Shown: positions 23,947-36,291, counted from the stretch's first letter. The stretch: DNA of 64,000 nucleotides from Pleodorina starrii (GCA_030267565.1 BRXU01000003.1:4501001-4565000), one strand, 5' to 3'. Numbers and translations are program-made. Notes: generated by a model from the letters alone, not told the origin.

Positions 23947-26190
23947 TCAATCGTCATTGCCGTCCTCGACCCACAGAGCCTCTACGGGCTGCATCTTCGC
24001 CAGCCCGCAGCCCATTTCAACCAGCAGGCGCAGCCGCTCCGCCGGGCTGCCGCCCGCGCCGCTGTCCCATAACGTCTGGACCGCCTGTGTTGCGGGACCC
24101 GGGGGAAGGTGGAACCTCGCACACCCACGTAAGGGTCATGGGCAAAGATCTGCAATTAGGACATCTACAATTCTGCTCTGAACAAGTACATGTAGACGAA
24201 TAGGACGGATATGATGTGGGTACGTGCAGGCATCATCGCGCATGGACCGATAGATGCGACGGGATGTGTTGAAGAGTTCAAAGATAGCCCATAGCGCCCA
24301 GGGGAGCGTCTCCAGGGACGCTGCCCCATCACGTCACCAGGCATTGCACGGATGCCACTGTTATGTGCGGGTCGCAAGACACATCCCCCTCAGGGAGTGG
24401 CAGGCAGGGACACCTCAAGGCAATGGGTAAAAGCAGGAACCCCCACGTACCCTGCTCAGCTGGGTGCGCCAAAAGTAGTCCGTCCTGGGGAGCCGGCTGT
24501 ACACTTGTACGGCATCATAGTAGCCCAACCCACCCGCTGCGAGCGCCGCGCGCGCCGCCGCCGCCATCGCCGCTGCGCCCTCGGCCGTGCGGCAGCGCAG
24601 CAGGACGGCGCCAACAGAGGGCACCAGAACGAAATCCTCCACCTGCCACCAGCACTGCTGGCCGCTGCCGGTCGCCGGGGGCAGTGCAGCCGCCATCTGC
24701 TTAACCAGGGCCACCAGCCAGCTACGAAGTGCTCCGGGCACCGAGGCCAGCGACGCGACGAGCGGGCTCTGGATCCGCACGATTGGCTCGTACTTGTGGC
24801 CGGCGCTGTTGTCTCCAGGCGCGAGAGCCGCAGCGGGGCCGCCCGGCGCTGCCGCCTCCGCCACCGCCTCCTCGGCCCCGAGCAACCGCAGCAGCAGCTC
24901 CAGAACTATGGAAACCAGCTGCGGGCCGTGCATAGACGGCCAGTCGAGATTAGGCAAGGTCACTGCGGGCCGCTGCTGCTCAGCCTTCACACTCACGTCC
25001 TCCACGTCATCCTCACCGTACTCGTCGTCCTCCTCGTCCTCCACGTCGCGTTTCCTGTACCCGAACCTCATTGTCTTGGGAACCAACCCCAGCAAGCCGA
25101 TGGCGCGCATGACCCGCTCGGCTGAGCAGTTGGGCCAAATTGTGAACTGGTCCAGCTGGAAGGCGCCGGGCTCGAGATGACGGGCCACATCGCGCAGCTG
25201 CTGAAGGTCCTCCTCCTCCCGGAACCTCTCGTTGCTGGGTATGCGGATATCCGAAAGCTGTAGCCTGCGCAGCCTCGGGCGCAGCGGGGCAAGCAGCCTG
25301 CGCGTGAACTCGGCGGCTTCCCAAACCTCCGCGAATGTGTCCAGACGCGCCTCCGTGACATGGCCGTGCATCAGGGTGAAGGTCCACTCACATGGGCCAA
25401 ATGTGGAAAGGCTCAGGGTCTGCAGGCTGGGCGGCGGGTTGCACAGGAACGCCGCCAGGGCGTCGAACGCCTCGTCGTCAAACGCGTTGACGTTGATATT
25501 CACTGTCTGCAGCGCCCGCATCTGCGGCGCGGCGGACGCGAGCCACGCCACACCACGCGTGTCGGAATTGTTGTACCTGTCCTTCAAGCGCAGGTGCTGC
25601 AGGCGATGTCCCAGCAAACCCACCGCGCGTGACAGCGTGCAGCTCTGCGCCAGCACCAGCGACTCCAGGTGCGACAGCGACGCGAGGGCGTCGGACAGGA
25701 GCTGTTTGGACGGTGGTGCTTCGGAAAGAGGCAGGCCAAGCTTGAGGCTTCGCAGGTTGACCATAGACCGGATGGCCGCCGCCAGCGTTCCAGTTGCGTC
25801 CACACCCAGCTGCGTACCAGTCAAGTAAAGGCCGTCCTCGAGCTCGATGTCGGTGATGCGCAGCAGGCAATCCGGCGGCTGTCCGAAGAACGGGCTGACG
25901 AGGCAAAGGACGTAGTTCTCAGCAACTCCAGGGGCAGTGGTTACATGGATCGTCGCCAGCCTTGGCCAGCGCCAGAGTGGGAAAAACTGTCCCCTCTCGA
26001 GCAGGTCTACCGACTCGACTCGCAGCTTTAGGCTGGTTACGCTGCCGTCAACAGCCTCCCGAAGAGCCTTGAAAGCCAGGCGCGCGGAGCGCAATGCTCC
26101 GCGCGCACGCAGTGCCTCGACAAGATTGTCCTTTCCATGCATGCACAACTGCTCGAGGATAGTCAGGATTGATGTCGTGTTCCTCGCCAT
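23947..26190 (-). CDS. F-box-like/leucine-rich-repeat protein, array copy A
   Basis: Two exons, 26190-24451 (580 codons) and 24084-23947 (45 residues and stop), giving 625 residues. The start ATG follows cttgag and is conserved in all four copies. Residues 30-60 (LRSARLAFKALREAVDG then VTSLKLRV) resemble the degenerate F-box-like head common in volvocine LRR families. Irregular repeats follow at about 146-152 (LRSLKLG), 175-181, 198-203, 227-233, 256-261 and 307-313 (LRRLQLSD). An acidic loop lies at 382-401. Then come a Leu-rich helix (LVSIVLELLLRLL, from 425), an Ala/Gly linker and a conserved module (VEDFVLVPSVGAVLLRC, about 516-532). The terminal exon begins AVQ and carries PAERLRLLVEMG. 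F-box/LRR proteins usually select substrates for SCF ubiquitin ligases; that role is inference. No signal peptide or membrane segment is seen. Confidence 0.8.
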
Positions 26191-27581
26191 CTCAAGTTAA
26201 AAAGGCGTTCTTTCGGCCGCGCGAAATGGCCAAAGCGGAGTGTCGTAAGCTGGAAGACAATCTGAGCTGAGCTTGCGAACTAATTGAAAATCCAAGAAGG
26301 GACCACAACGCACAAAATGGAGTAAGTGTCTGGCAATGGGAGTAGATGTGTACGCTGGGACGCTATTACCGGTACTGCAAAACCAAGGTTTTGACTCCGA
26401 TGTCAACAGCAGGACATATGGTTGAATGTAGTTTGTAGTAGGGTAGTTGATTGCCCCACTGTATCCCCGCTCAGAGGCTCAGTCCCCGCTTGTCCCGTAC
26501 GTTTGCTTCTCCACGACCTAACCAACACGAACCAACAACCAGCGACTCCAGCGACCCACCGGTAGCTCAAGCTCCACTCCTCAACTCAGGCAAGCAACAA
26601 CGCCGGCACACGCGCCCGAAACCTAACCGTAGTGCAAATCGAGCTTGTCTTAAAGATGCACGTGCCGTTTTACAGTGAGCCCAGAGGGTTGACCGTTACA
26701 TACCGCACCTGGCCCTGCCGCCGAAGCCCAGAAGGCTCACGGGTCCAAAGCGATCAGAGACACGACCCGGGAACATCCGCACTGTGGGCAACGACCAGGC
26801 AGTGAGCACCCACAGAAGAGGGATACCCACCACGCACTCGACAGGATGAGCCAACAGGACATCCCTGTCAGCTGTCTGCCATCCAACAAACTGCAAGGCC
26901 AATACCGGTAGGTGGTCCAAGGCAGGACCGCTCGTGGGCGGCTCATGAACCCGGCCTCCACGCCCACCACCGTCAACGAAAACATGAACCCCGCCACCAC
27001 GACAAGGACATGGGCTGCGGGAGTGGACAAAGCGTCCACCCGCTTTTCATACAACCCAGATGCGCGGTGCCTCACAGGCCTTGAGGAGCGAGGGACCCAC
27101 CCAGGACAGCTGGTTCCCAAGCACTCAGCGTATGGGATGGCGGGCCCCCACAGTGTCCCAGCCATGGCCTGGCAACTCCTATCGCAGCGAAGTCATTAAG
27201 CCAGCCCCGGAAATTGGAAGCCGACCCCCGGACGGCTTGCTCCCCTGGGCCCATGGCGGCGCCGGGCCTCGACACCCCCGGCTCTCGTCGGGCCGCTGCC
27301 GCAAGACAACGCCCAGCCTCCATCGCACTGAACGCCGCCAGCGCAATCACGATGTGGTACGGTAACACGCACAACCGTCCGCATATACGAGGACACAGGG
27401 GCGCCGGGTGCATGCCCATATTGCCCACCACGAACCCATATCCCAGGGTAACAGAGTTCAATGTAAAAATACTCGGCGGGACCTCCGCTTGACAGGTGCA
27501 TTAGCCTTTGCCGCGGTGGTTGCACCCTGCCAAAAGGCTCGTCGTTCGCCCTTGACCAGGCTACATAAGGCTTCAGCGGTG

Positions 27582-27980
27582 TATCACGACACACTACGTC
27601 TCTGGCACATCGGGATGAACCGTATCGTTATCGAACCCGCGATGATCATTCCCGCAACTCCCCCCATATATGACTGAATCTAGCGGCCAAGGACATCTGC
27701 ATTCGTACTGCAGACTGGTAAAGGTGACTCGAGCTTGTTGGGCAGGCCTGACCGGGCCTTTCTATCGTAGCCGGGCTTAGGGATCCTGCCGTACTTGGAT
27801 CATGAGCGGCACTCAGCTCCCGCTCAGGCAGTGATCGCCGGAGTGACGGCACTCAGATCCCGTCTTCCGGAGTAGATTCCGCGGCATTCCCCCATCCTTG
27901 ACCGAGGAGGGGTTTCCTGGTGTAGATCGTACAATCCAGGCTTTCGACACGCTGTGTCAATTACGCAGTGTGTCGTGACA
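27582..27980. mobile_element. MITE-like element with 18-base terminal inverted repeats
   Basis: About 399 bases present here but absent at the matching points of the two other spacers (near 32653 and 36984). Ends: tatcacgacacactacgt on the left; the reverse complement of the right end is tgtcacgacacactgcgt, two mismatches in 18. The host sequence GGTG (perhaps GGTGT) is duplicated on both sides at 27578-27581 and 27981-27984. The empty sites read cagcggtgttaatgcagg and so show the state before insertion. There is no transposase frame, so it is non-autonomous. The superfamily is unknown; a 4-5-base target duplication narrows it only loosely. Confidence 0.8.
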
Positions 27981-28390
27981 GGTGTTCATGCAGGGGCCCT
28001 GGCTTGTGGCTTTGAAATTAATAACACATGGCCTCGTGGCTGTGCGGCGGTGCGCAAGCGGGATTTCTGTGCACAGTACGGCAACGTACGGCGGGGACAT
28101 GCTTACAGGACCAGGCCTAGCTGAACCGTTGGACGCATGCCAGGAGATGATCTCCCTTTAAGGGTCGGTCAGGCTGGAGGTCCGGCGGCTGGGACATACG
28201 GGAGAGGGCATTCGCGAGTTCACCCCATCACCCGAGATTCAACGCGCTGCCAGCGGCTTCCAGTCCTTCTGCAAGTCGGCAGTCCAGGAGCAAGCGCGCA
28301 TAATCCTGCATAGACCTTAGGTGATTTCTTGCGGGTAAGGACACAGGGGAGCTGCGAAGCATGCAGCGGACACCGTTAAAACTGTGTGAC

Positions 28391-28423
28391 CTGTACCCAC
28401 GCACGCCACGCGTGTGGGTACAG
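28391..28423. repeat. Short inverted repeat in the array spacer
   Basis: ctgtacccac is followed about a dozen bases later by gtgggtacag. The same structure recurs at about 33059-33091 as part of the duplicated spacer. Role unknown. Confidence 0.6.
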
Positions 28424-29200
28424 GCCACACAGCGTGGGGAGGCTGCACTGGCTGCACAGGCGACGCAGTGTGGGCAGGGCGATACAGAACAACTCGTGGA
28501 TCCTTAACGTCTAATACCCACGGATGTCACAGCCGTAGGAAGACGATTGCCATGGCTCAGCTGCCTTGCGCAGCGCTTGCACCTTGTCTTAGCCCTCTCG
28601 CGCCTCCAGAAGCCACGCAACCAATTACAACTTCTTCTAACCCCATTCAACGGCCCGGATGCTTCGGGGGTGATTTCGCTGCTGCCGGCTGACCCTGAAA
28701 GCCGCGGCTCGCCGCGTCGCGCGCCCAGCCGGGCCCGATACGTCGAGATATCAGTCAGGCCGGCACCGGTGTCTTCGCCGTGCCGCTCCCTCAATGGGGC
28801 CTGACAGGGCCCACAAACTGCGGTTACGGAGTTTATGGCGCGCCGAGTTTTCCCTCCGGCCCTAGCTCACGAAACGAAACGGCGCTTTCGGACGACCCAC
28901 GGGTCTCCGTGTCACAGAAACAACTAAATCCAATGACACACAAGTGTCCCCCGCAGTGCACAACCCCCCGCTGCTCTCTCACCACACACAGACTCGCGCG
29001 CACAGCAACGCCACTTGCTTCTGCACACCAAATTCATGGCGCGAAGGTGCTGTACTGCAACGAACCGTAAGTGGGTCCAGAGTCCATTGTGGCCCCTGCT
29101 GCTGTGGTACCTGTTGCAGTGGTAGCTATCATGCATGTCTGGTTCTCCGGGAATGCTCGGCATCCGCAGCCTCACCAGCAGCGGTGGCACCCGGGAGTTA

Positions 29201-31417
29201 TCACTCGCCGGTGCTCCCCTTGATTACCAGCATCTCTACGGGCGACCTAACCGACAGCGCGCAGCCCATTTCAATCAGCAGACGCAGCCGCTCCGCCGGG
29301 CTGCCTCCCGTTTCGCTGTCCCAGAACGCCTGGACCGTCTGTGTTGCGGGACCCGGGAGAGGATGTAACCACGCACGCCCACTAAAGGGTCATGGGCAAA
29401 GAGTTACAATTAGGACATCTACAATTTGGAAATACATGTACTCATGTAAACGAATCTGACAGCTGTGTGCGTGCATGCAAGCATTAACGAGCATAAACCG
29501 GTAGATGCGACGAGCATGTTGAATAGTTCGAAGTTAGCCCTAAGCGCCCAGGGGAGCGTCTCCAGGGACGCTGCCCCATCACGTCACCAGGCATTGCACG
29601 GATGCCACTGTTATGTGCGGGTCGCGAGACACAACCCTAAGACAGTGCCAGGCAGGGAGACCGTACGGCAATGGGTAGCAGTGGGAACCCCCACGTACCT
29701 TTTTCAGCTGAGTGCACCAATAGTTGCCCGTACTGGGGAGCCGGCTGTACACTTGTACGGCATCAACGTTGCCCAAACAACCCGCTGCGAGCGCCGCGCG
29801 CGCCGCCGCCGCAACCGCCGCCGCGCCCTCTGCCGAGCTGCAGCGCAGCAGGACAGCGCCAACGGAGGGCACCAAAACGAAATCCGCCGCTACCTGGCAC
29901 CAGCGCGGCTCGCCGCTGCCGGTCGCCGGGGGCAGCGCAGCCGCCGCCTGCTTCACCAGAGCAACCAGCCAGCTACGAAGTGCCCCGGGCAACGAGGCCA
30001 GCGACGCGACCAGCGGGCTCTGGATCCGCACGATCGGCACGTAGTTGTGGCGGGCGCTGTTGTCTCCAGGCGCGGGAGCCGCAGCGCTGCCGCCCGGCGC
30101 TGCCGCCTCTGCCGCCGCCTCCTCGGTCCCGAGCAACCGCAGCAGCAGCTCCAGAACTATGGAAACCAGCTGCGGGCCGCGCATAGACGGCCAGTCGAGA
30201 TCAGGCAAGGTCACTGCGGGCCGCTGCTGCTCAACCGTCACACTCAGATACTCTACGTAATCTTCGTCGTACTCGTCGTCCTCCTCGTCATACTCGTTGC
30301 GTTTCCTGTACCCGAAACAAATTGTGTTGGGAACCAACCCCAGCAAGCCGATGGCTCGCATGGCCCGCTCGGCTGAGCAGCCGGAGCAAATTGTCAACTG
30401 GTCCAGCTGGAAGGCGCTGAGATCGAGGGGGAGGGCCATATCGCGCAGCTGCTGAAGGTCCTCCACCTCCTGCAACCCCTCGTGGCTGGGTATGCGGATA
30501 TCCGCAAGCTGTAGCCTGCGCAGTCTTGGACGCAGCGGGACAAGCAGCCTGCGCGTGAACTCGGCAGGGTGCGGAATCCCCAGGAATGCGTCCAGACGCG
30601 CCTCCGTGACATGGCCGTGCATCAGAGTGAAAGTCCACCCATTTCAGGAAAGGCGAAGGGTCTGCAGGCTTGGCGGCGGGTTGCGCAGAAGCACCGCCAG
30701 GGCGTCGTACACCTCGTCGTCGAACTCGCCGACGTTGATATCCACTGTCTGCAGCGCCCGCATCTGCGGCGCGGCGGACGCGAGCCACGCCACACCGCGC
30801 CTGTCCTCCAAGCGCAGGTGCTGCAGGCGATGCCCCAGCGAACCCACCGCGCGTGACAGCGTGCAGCTCTGCGCCAGCACAAGCGACTCCAGGTGCGACA
30901 GCGACGCCAGCGCATCAGACAGGAGCTGCTTGGACGGCGGCGCTTCGGAAAGAGGCAGGTCAAGCTTGAGGCTTCGCAGGTTTACCATAGACCGGAGGGC
31001 CGCCGCCAGCACTCCAGTTGCATTCACATCCAGCTGCGTACCAGTCAGGTAACCGCCGTGCTCGAGCTCGACGTCCGTTATGCGCAGCAGGCACTCCTGC
31101 GGCTGTCCGAGGAACGGGCTGACGAGGCAAAGGACGTAGTTCTCAGCAACTCCAGGGGCAGTGGTTACATGGATCGTCGCCAGCCTTGGCCAGCGCCAGA
31201 GTGGGAAGAACTGTCCCCTCTCGAGCAGGTCTACCGACTCGACTAGAAGCTTTAGGCTGGTTATGCTGCCGTCAACAGCCTCCTGAAGAGCCTTGAATGC
31301 CAGGCGCGCAGAGCGCAGTGTTCCGTCGCGCCTACGCAGTGCAGCGACAAGATTGTCCTTTCCATGCATGCACAACTGCTCGAGGACAGTCAGGATTGAT
31401 GTCGTGTTCCTCGCCAT
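29201..31417 (-). pseudogene. F-box-like/LRR gene, array copy B, with in-frame premature stop
   Basis: Exon 1 is 31417-29699 and exon 2 is 29338-29201; start, donor GTACGT, acceptor and the final stop all match the sister genes. A TGA at 30646-30644 (complement of tca) interrupts exon 1 where copy C reads TCC GGT CGG TGG. The reading frame is the same before and after it, so this is a nonsense change in a short variable stretch, not a frameshift. The N-terminal 257 residues remain (F-box-like head and about five LRRs). The rest is open from just after the stop and includes the acidic loop and terminal module. It may be a recent pseudogene or may make a truncated protein; readthrough or internal start cannot be excluded. 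No other damage was seen. Confidence 0.75.
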
Positions 31418-34058
31418 CTCATGTTAATAGGGCGTTCTTTCGGCCGCGCAAGATGGCCAAATTGGTTTAAAAGCGGATATGGTTGAATTTATTAGGGTGT
31501 TGATGGCTTGGCACACATGTGTGGGGCAACAACAAGTTAATGCCCACTATATCCCCGCTCCGAGGCTCAGTCCCCGCTTGTCCCGTACGTTTGCCTCTCA
31601 ACGACCTAACCAACAACCAGCGACTCCAGTGACCCACTGGTAGCTCCACTCCCTGATTCAGGCAAGCATTAACGCCGGCACACGCGCCCGAAACCTAACC
31701 GTAGTGCGAATCGAGCTTGTCTTAAAGATGCACGTGCCGTTTTACAGTGGACCCAGAGGGTTCACCGGTGCCGCGGCCGACGTCAGCCGAAGCCCAGACC
31801 AGGGAAGGCTCACGGGCCCAAAGCGATCAGAGGCACGACCCGGGAACATCCGCACTGTGGGCAACGACCAGGCAGTGAGCACCCACGGAAGAGGGATACC
31901 CACCACTCGACAGGATGAGCGAACAGGACATCCCTGTCAGCTGTCTGCCATCCAACAAACTGCAAGGCCAATACCGGTAGGTGGTCCAAGGCAGGACCGC
32001 TCGTGGGCGGCTCATGAACCCGGCCTCCATGCCCACCACCGTCACTGAAAACATGAACCCCGCCACCCCGCCACCACGACAAGGACATGGGCTGCGGGAG
32101 TGGACAAAGCGTCCACCCGCTTTTCATACAACCCAGATGCGCGGTGCCTCACAGGCCTTGAGGAGCGAGGGACCCACCCAGGACAGCTGGTTCCCAAGCA
32201 CTCAGCGTATGGGATGGCGGGACCCCACAGTGTCCTAGCCATGGCCTGGCACCCCCTATCGCAGCGAAGTCATTAAGCCAGCCCCGGAAATCGGAAGCCG
32301 ACCCCCGGACGGCTTGCTCCCCTGGGCCCATGGCGGCGCCGGGCCTCGACACCCCCGGCTCTCGTCGGGCCGCTGCCACAAGACAACGCCCAACCTCCAT
32401 CGCACTGAACGCCGCCTGCGCAATCACGACGTGGTACGGTAACACGCGCAACCGTCCGCATATACGAGGGGAGCCAGGGTGCATGCCCATATTGCCCACC
32501 ACGAACCCATATCCCAGGGTAACAGAGGTCAATGTAAAAATACTCGGCGGGACCTCCGCTTTACAGGTGCATTAGCCTTTGCCGCGGTGGTTGCACCCTG
32601 CCAAAAGGCTCGTCGTTCGCCCTTGACCAGGCTACATAAGGCTTCAGCGGTGTTAATGCAGGGGCCCTGGCTTGTGGCTTTGTAATTTATAACACATGGC
32701 CTCGTGGCTGTGCGGCGGTGCGCAAGCGGGATTTCTGTGCACAGTACGGCAACGTACGGCGGGGACATGCTTACAGGACCAGGACTAGCTGAACCGTTGG
32801 ACGCATGCCAGGAGATGATCTCCCTTTAAGGGTCGGTCAGGCTGGAGGTCCGGCGGCTGGGACATACGGGAGAGGGCATTCGCGAGTTCACCCCATCACC
32901 CGAGATTCAACGCGCTGCCAGCGGCTTCCAGTCCTTCTGCAAGTCGGCAGTCCAGGAGCAAGCGCGCATAATCCTGCATAGACCTTAGGTGATTTCTTGC
33001 GGGTAAGGACACAGGGGAGCTGCGAAGCATGCAGCGGACACCGTTAAAACTGTGTGACCTGTACCCACGCACGCCACGCGTGTGGGTACAGGCCACACAG
33101 CGTGGGGAGGCTGCACTGGCTGCACAGGCGACGCAGTGTGGGCAGGGCGATACAGAACAACTCGTGGATCCTTAACGTCTAATACCCACGGATGTCACAG
33201 CCGTAGGAAGACGATTGCCATGGCTCAGCTGCCTTGCGCAGCGCTTGCACCTTGTCTTAGCCCTCTCGCGCCTCCAGAAGCCACGCAACCGATTACAATT
33301 GCTTCCAAGTTCCAACCCCATTAAACGGCCCGGATGCTTATGGGGCTTCCGGGGCGATTCCGCTGCTGCCGGCTGACCCTGAAAGCCGCGGCTCGCCGCG
33401 TCGCGCGCCCAGCCGGGCCCGATACGTCGAGATATCAGTCAGGCCGGCACCGGTGTCTTCGCCGTGCCGCTCCCTCAATGGGGCCTGACAGGGCCCACAA
33501 ACTGCGGTTACGGAGTTTATGGCGCGCCGAGTTTTGCCTCCGGCCCTAGCTCACGAAACGAAACGGCGCTTTCGGACGACCCACGGGTGTCCTCGCGCCA
33601 GTGCAGCCTCCCAGAAACAACTAAATCCAATGACACACTTGGATAGGACATGCAGCTTCTCGGAATGCGGTGAAGGCAATGTCTTGTCGGCCCAAGCACG
33701 GCACACACGCAGGCGCCACAACTCGTACACACGGCAGCTTGGATTTGGGGCACGACAGCCCCTGAGCCATTGCCCTGCCTGTAGTCTCCCCTTTAGCCAA
33801 GTGTCCCCCGCAGTGCACAACCCCCCGCTGCTCTCTCACCACACGCAGACTCGCGCACACAGCAACGCCACTTGCTTCTGCACACCCAAATTCATGGCGC
33901 GAAGGTGCTGTACTACATCGAACCTCAAGTGGGTCCAGAGCCCATTGTGGCCCCTGCTGCTGTGGCGTTTTCAGCAGAGGTAGCTCTCATGCATGTCTGG
34001 TTCTCCGGGAATGCTCGGCATCCGCAGCCTCACCAGCAGCGGTGGCACCCGGGAGTCA
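31418..34058. repeat. Spacer B-C of the array
   Basis: Matches the A-B spacer block by block but lacks most of the 5' flank seen above A and C (only about 50 bases remain), lacks the inverted-repeat element, and carries about 165 extra bases (near 33636-33797) shared with the C-D spacer. No intact gene recognised. The lower end is the 3' flank of copy C. Confidence 0.75.
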
Positions 34059-36291
34059 TCACTCGCCGGTGCTGCCCTTGATTACCAGCATCTCTACGGG
34101 TTTCCACTCCGCCAGCCCACAGCCCATTTCAATCAGCAGACGCAGCCGCTCCGCCGGGCTGCCTCCCGCGCCGCTGTCCCAGAACGCCTGGACCGCCTGT
34201 GTTGCGGGACCCGGGGGAAGATGGAACCACGCACGCCCACTTAAGGGCCATGGGCAAAGATCTGCAATTTAAAAATCCATTGGCCCCGAGGATCTAAGGG
34301 CTGGCTAAAAGGCTACTTGGTGGCTTGCAGGCATCAACGCGCATGGACCGGTAGATGCGACGGGATGCGTTGAAGGGTTCGAAGATAGCCCATAGCGCCC
34401 AGGGGAGCGTCTCCAGGGACGCTGCCCCATCACGTCACCAGGCATTGCACGGATGCCACTGTAATGTGCGGGTCGCGAGACACATCCCCCTCAGGGAGTG
34501 GCAGGCAGGGACACCTTAAGGCAATGGGTAGCAGTGGGAACCCCCACGTACCTTTTTCAGCTGAGTGCACCAAAAGTTGTCCGTACTGGGGCGCCGGCTG
34601 TACACTCGTACGGCATCATCGGTGCCCAACCCACCCGCTGCGAGCGCCGCGCGCGCCGCCGCCGCCATCGCCGCTGCGCCCTCGGCCGTGCGGCAGCGCA
34701 GCAGGACGGCGCTGACGGAGGGCACCAAAACGAAATCCTCCACCTGCCGCCAGCGCGGCTCGCCGCTGCCGGTCACCGGGGGCAGTGCAGCCGCCGCCTG
34801 CTTAACCAGGGCCACCAGCCAGCTTCGCAGTGCCCCGGGCAACGAGGCCAGCGACGCGACCAGCGGGCTCTGCATCCGCACGATCGGCACGTAGTTGTGG
34901 CGGGCGCTGTTGTCTCCAGGCGCGGGAGCCGCAGCGCTGCCTCCCGGCGCTGCCGCCTCTGCCGCCGCCTCCTCGGCCCCGAGCAACCGCAGCAGCAGCA
35001 CCAGAACTATGGAAACCAGCTGCGGGCCGTGCATAGACGGCCAGTCGAGATCAGGGAAGGTCCCTGCGAACTTCTTCTGCTCAACCTTCACACTCAGGTA
35101 CTCCATGTAATCCTCATCGTCCTCGTCGTCCTCCAGGCCCTCCTCATCATACTCGCCGCGTTTCCTGTACCCGAAACTAATTGTCTTGGGAGCGAGCCCC
35201 AGCAAGCTGATCACGTGCACGACCCGCTCGGCTGAGCAGCCGGAGCAAAATGTCAACTGGTCCAGCTGGAAGGCGCCGGGCGCGAGTCGGCGGGCCACAT
35301 CGCGCAGCTGCTGAAGGTCCTCCTCCTCCCGGAACCCCTCGTTGCTGGGTATGTGGATATTCGCAAGCTGTAGCCTGCGCAGTCTCAGGCACAACGGGAC
35401 AAGCAGCCTGCGCGTGAACTCGGCGGGGTGCGGAATCCCCAGGAATGCATCCAGACGCGCCTCCATGACGTGCCCTTGCATCAGGGTGAAGGTCCACCGA
35501 CCGGAAAGGCTCAGGGTCTGCAAGCTGGGCGGCGGGTTGCGCAGGAGCACCGCCAGGGCGCCGTACGCCTCGTCGTCAAACTCGCCGACGTTGATATTCA
35601 CTGTCTGCAGCGCCCGCATCTGCGGCGCGGCGGACGCGAGCCACGCCACGCCACGCGTGTCGGAATTGTTGTACATGTCCTCCAAGCGCAGGTGCTGCAG
35701 GCGATGTCCCAGCGAACCCACCGCACCCGACAGCGTGCAGCTCTGCGCCAGCGCAAGCGACTCCAGGTGCGACAGCGACGCGAGGGCGTCGGACAGGAGC
35801 TGTTTGGACGGCGGTGCTTCGGAAAGAGACAGGTCAAGCTTAAGGCTTCGCAGGTTGACCATAGACCGGAGGGCTGCAGCCAGTGTTCCAGTTGCATCCA
35901 CACGCAGCTGTGTACCCGTGAAGTGCACGCCGTGCTCGAGCTCGATGTCGGTGATGCGCAGCAGGCACTCCGGCGGCTGTCCGAGGAACGGGCTGACGAG
36001 GCAAAGGACATAGTTCTGGGCAACTCTGTAGGTAGTGGTTACATGGATCGTCGCCAACCTTGGCCAGCGCCAGAGAGGGAAGAACTGTCCCCTCGCGAGC
36101 AGGTCCACCGACTCGACTCGAAGCTTTAGGCTGGTTACGCTGCCGTCAACAGCCTCCCGAAGAGCCTTGAAAGCCAGGCGCGCGGAGCGCAATGTCCCGT
36201 CGCGCCTACGCAGCGCAGCGACAAGACTGTCCTTTCCATGCATGCACAACTGCTCGAGGACAGTCAGGATTGATGTCGTGTTTCTCGCCAT
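34059..36291 (-). CDS. F-box-like/leucine-rich-repeat protein, array copy C
   Basis: Two exons, 36291-34552 (580 codons) and 34196-34059 (45 residues and stop); 625 residues like copy A. The head differs slightly (two adjacent Arg in ALRRRDGTLR). The LRR part follows copy A closely except near residues 262-280, where it reads GRWTFTLMQGHVMEARLDAF and is shorter. The acidic loop is longer and differently arranged (GEYDEEGLEDDEDDEDYMEY). The terminal exon ends VIKGSTGE as in B and D, unlike the DGNDD end of A. The first exon is open throughout and both splice sites are intact, so it is probably functional. Role unknown; ubiquitin-ligase adaptor by family inference only. Confidence 0.8.

Larger units (their letters stand above)
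26191..29200. repeat. Spacer A-B of the array (repeat unit flank)
   Basis: Mosaic of blocks shared with the other spacers. 26191-26450 is the 5' flank of copy A and is repeated above copy C. 26565-27520 recurs at 31640-32570. 27494-28130 recurs in both other spacers except for the inserted element. 28120-28660 recurs at 32795-33340 but is absent from the C-D spacer. 28672-28930 recurs in both. Fragments of hydrophobic reading frames occur on the minus strand near 26,700-27,460 but are interrupted, so I annotate no gene. The lower end is the 3' flank of copy B. Confidence 0.8.

Noticed and set aside
28228..28428. 66-codon minus-strand frame, identical in two spacers
   Set aside because: No ATG (starts GTG); identity is explained by duplication of the whole spacer, not by coding constraint.
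29579..30622. Separate 347-residue gene
   Set aside because: It is the C-terminal part of array copy B, in the same frame as the 5' half across the TGA at 30644-30646, and its apparent 3' end runs past the conserved splice donor.
30644..30646. TGA as a selenocysteine codon in copy B
   Set aside because: Sister copies have no Cys at this position and the locus is a variable loop; nonsense mutation is simpler.
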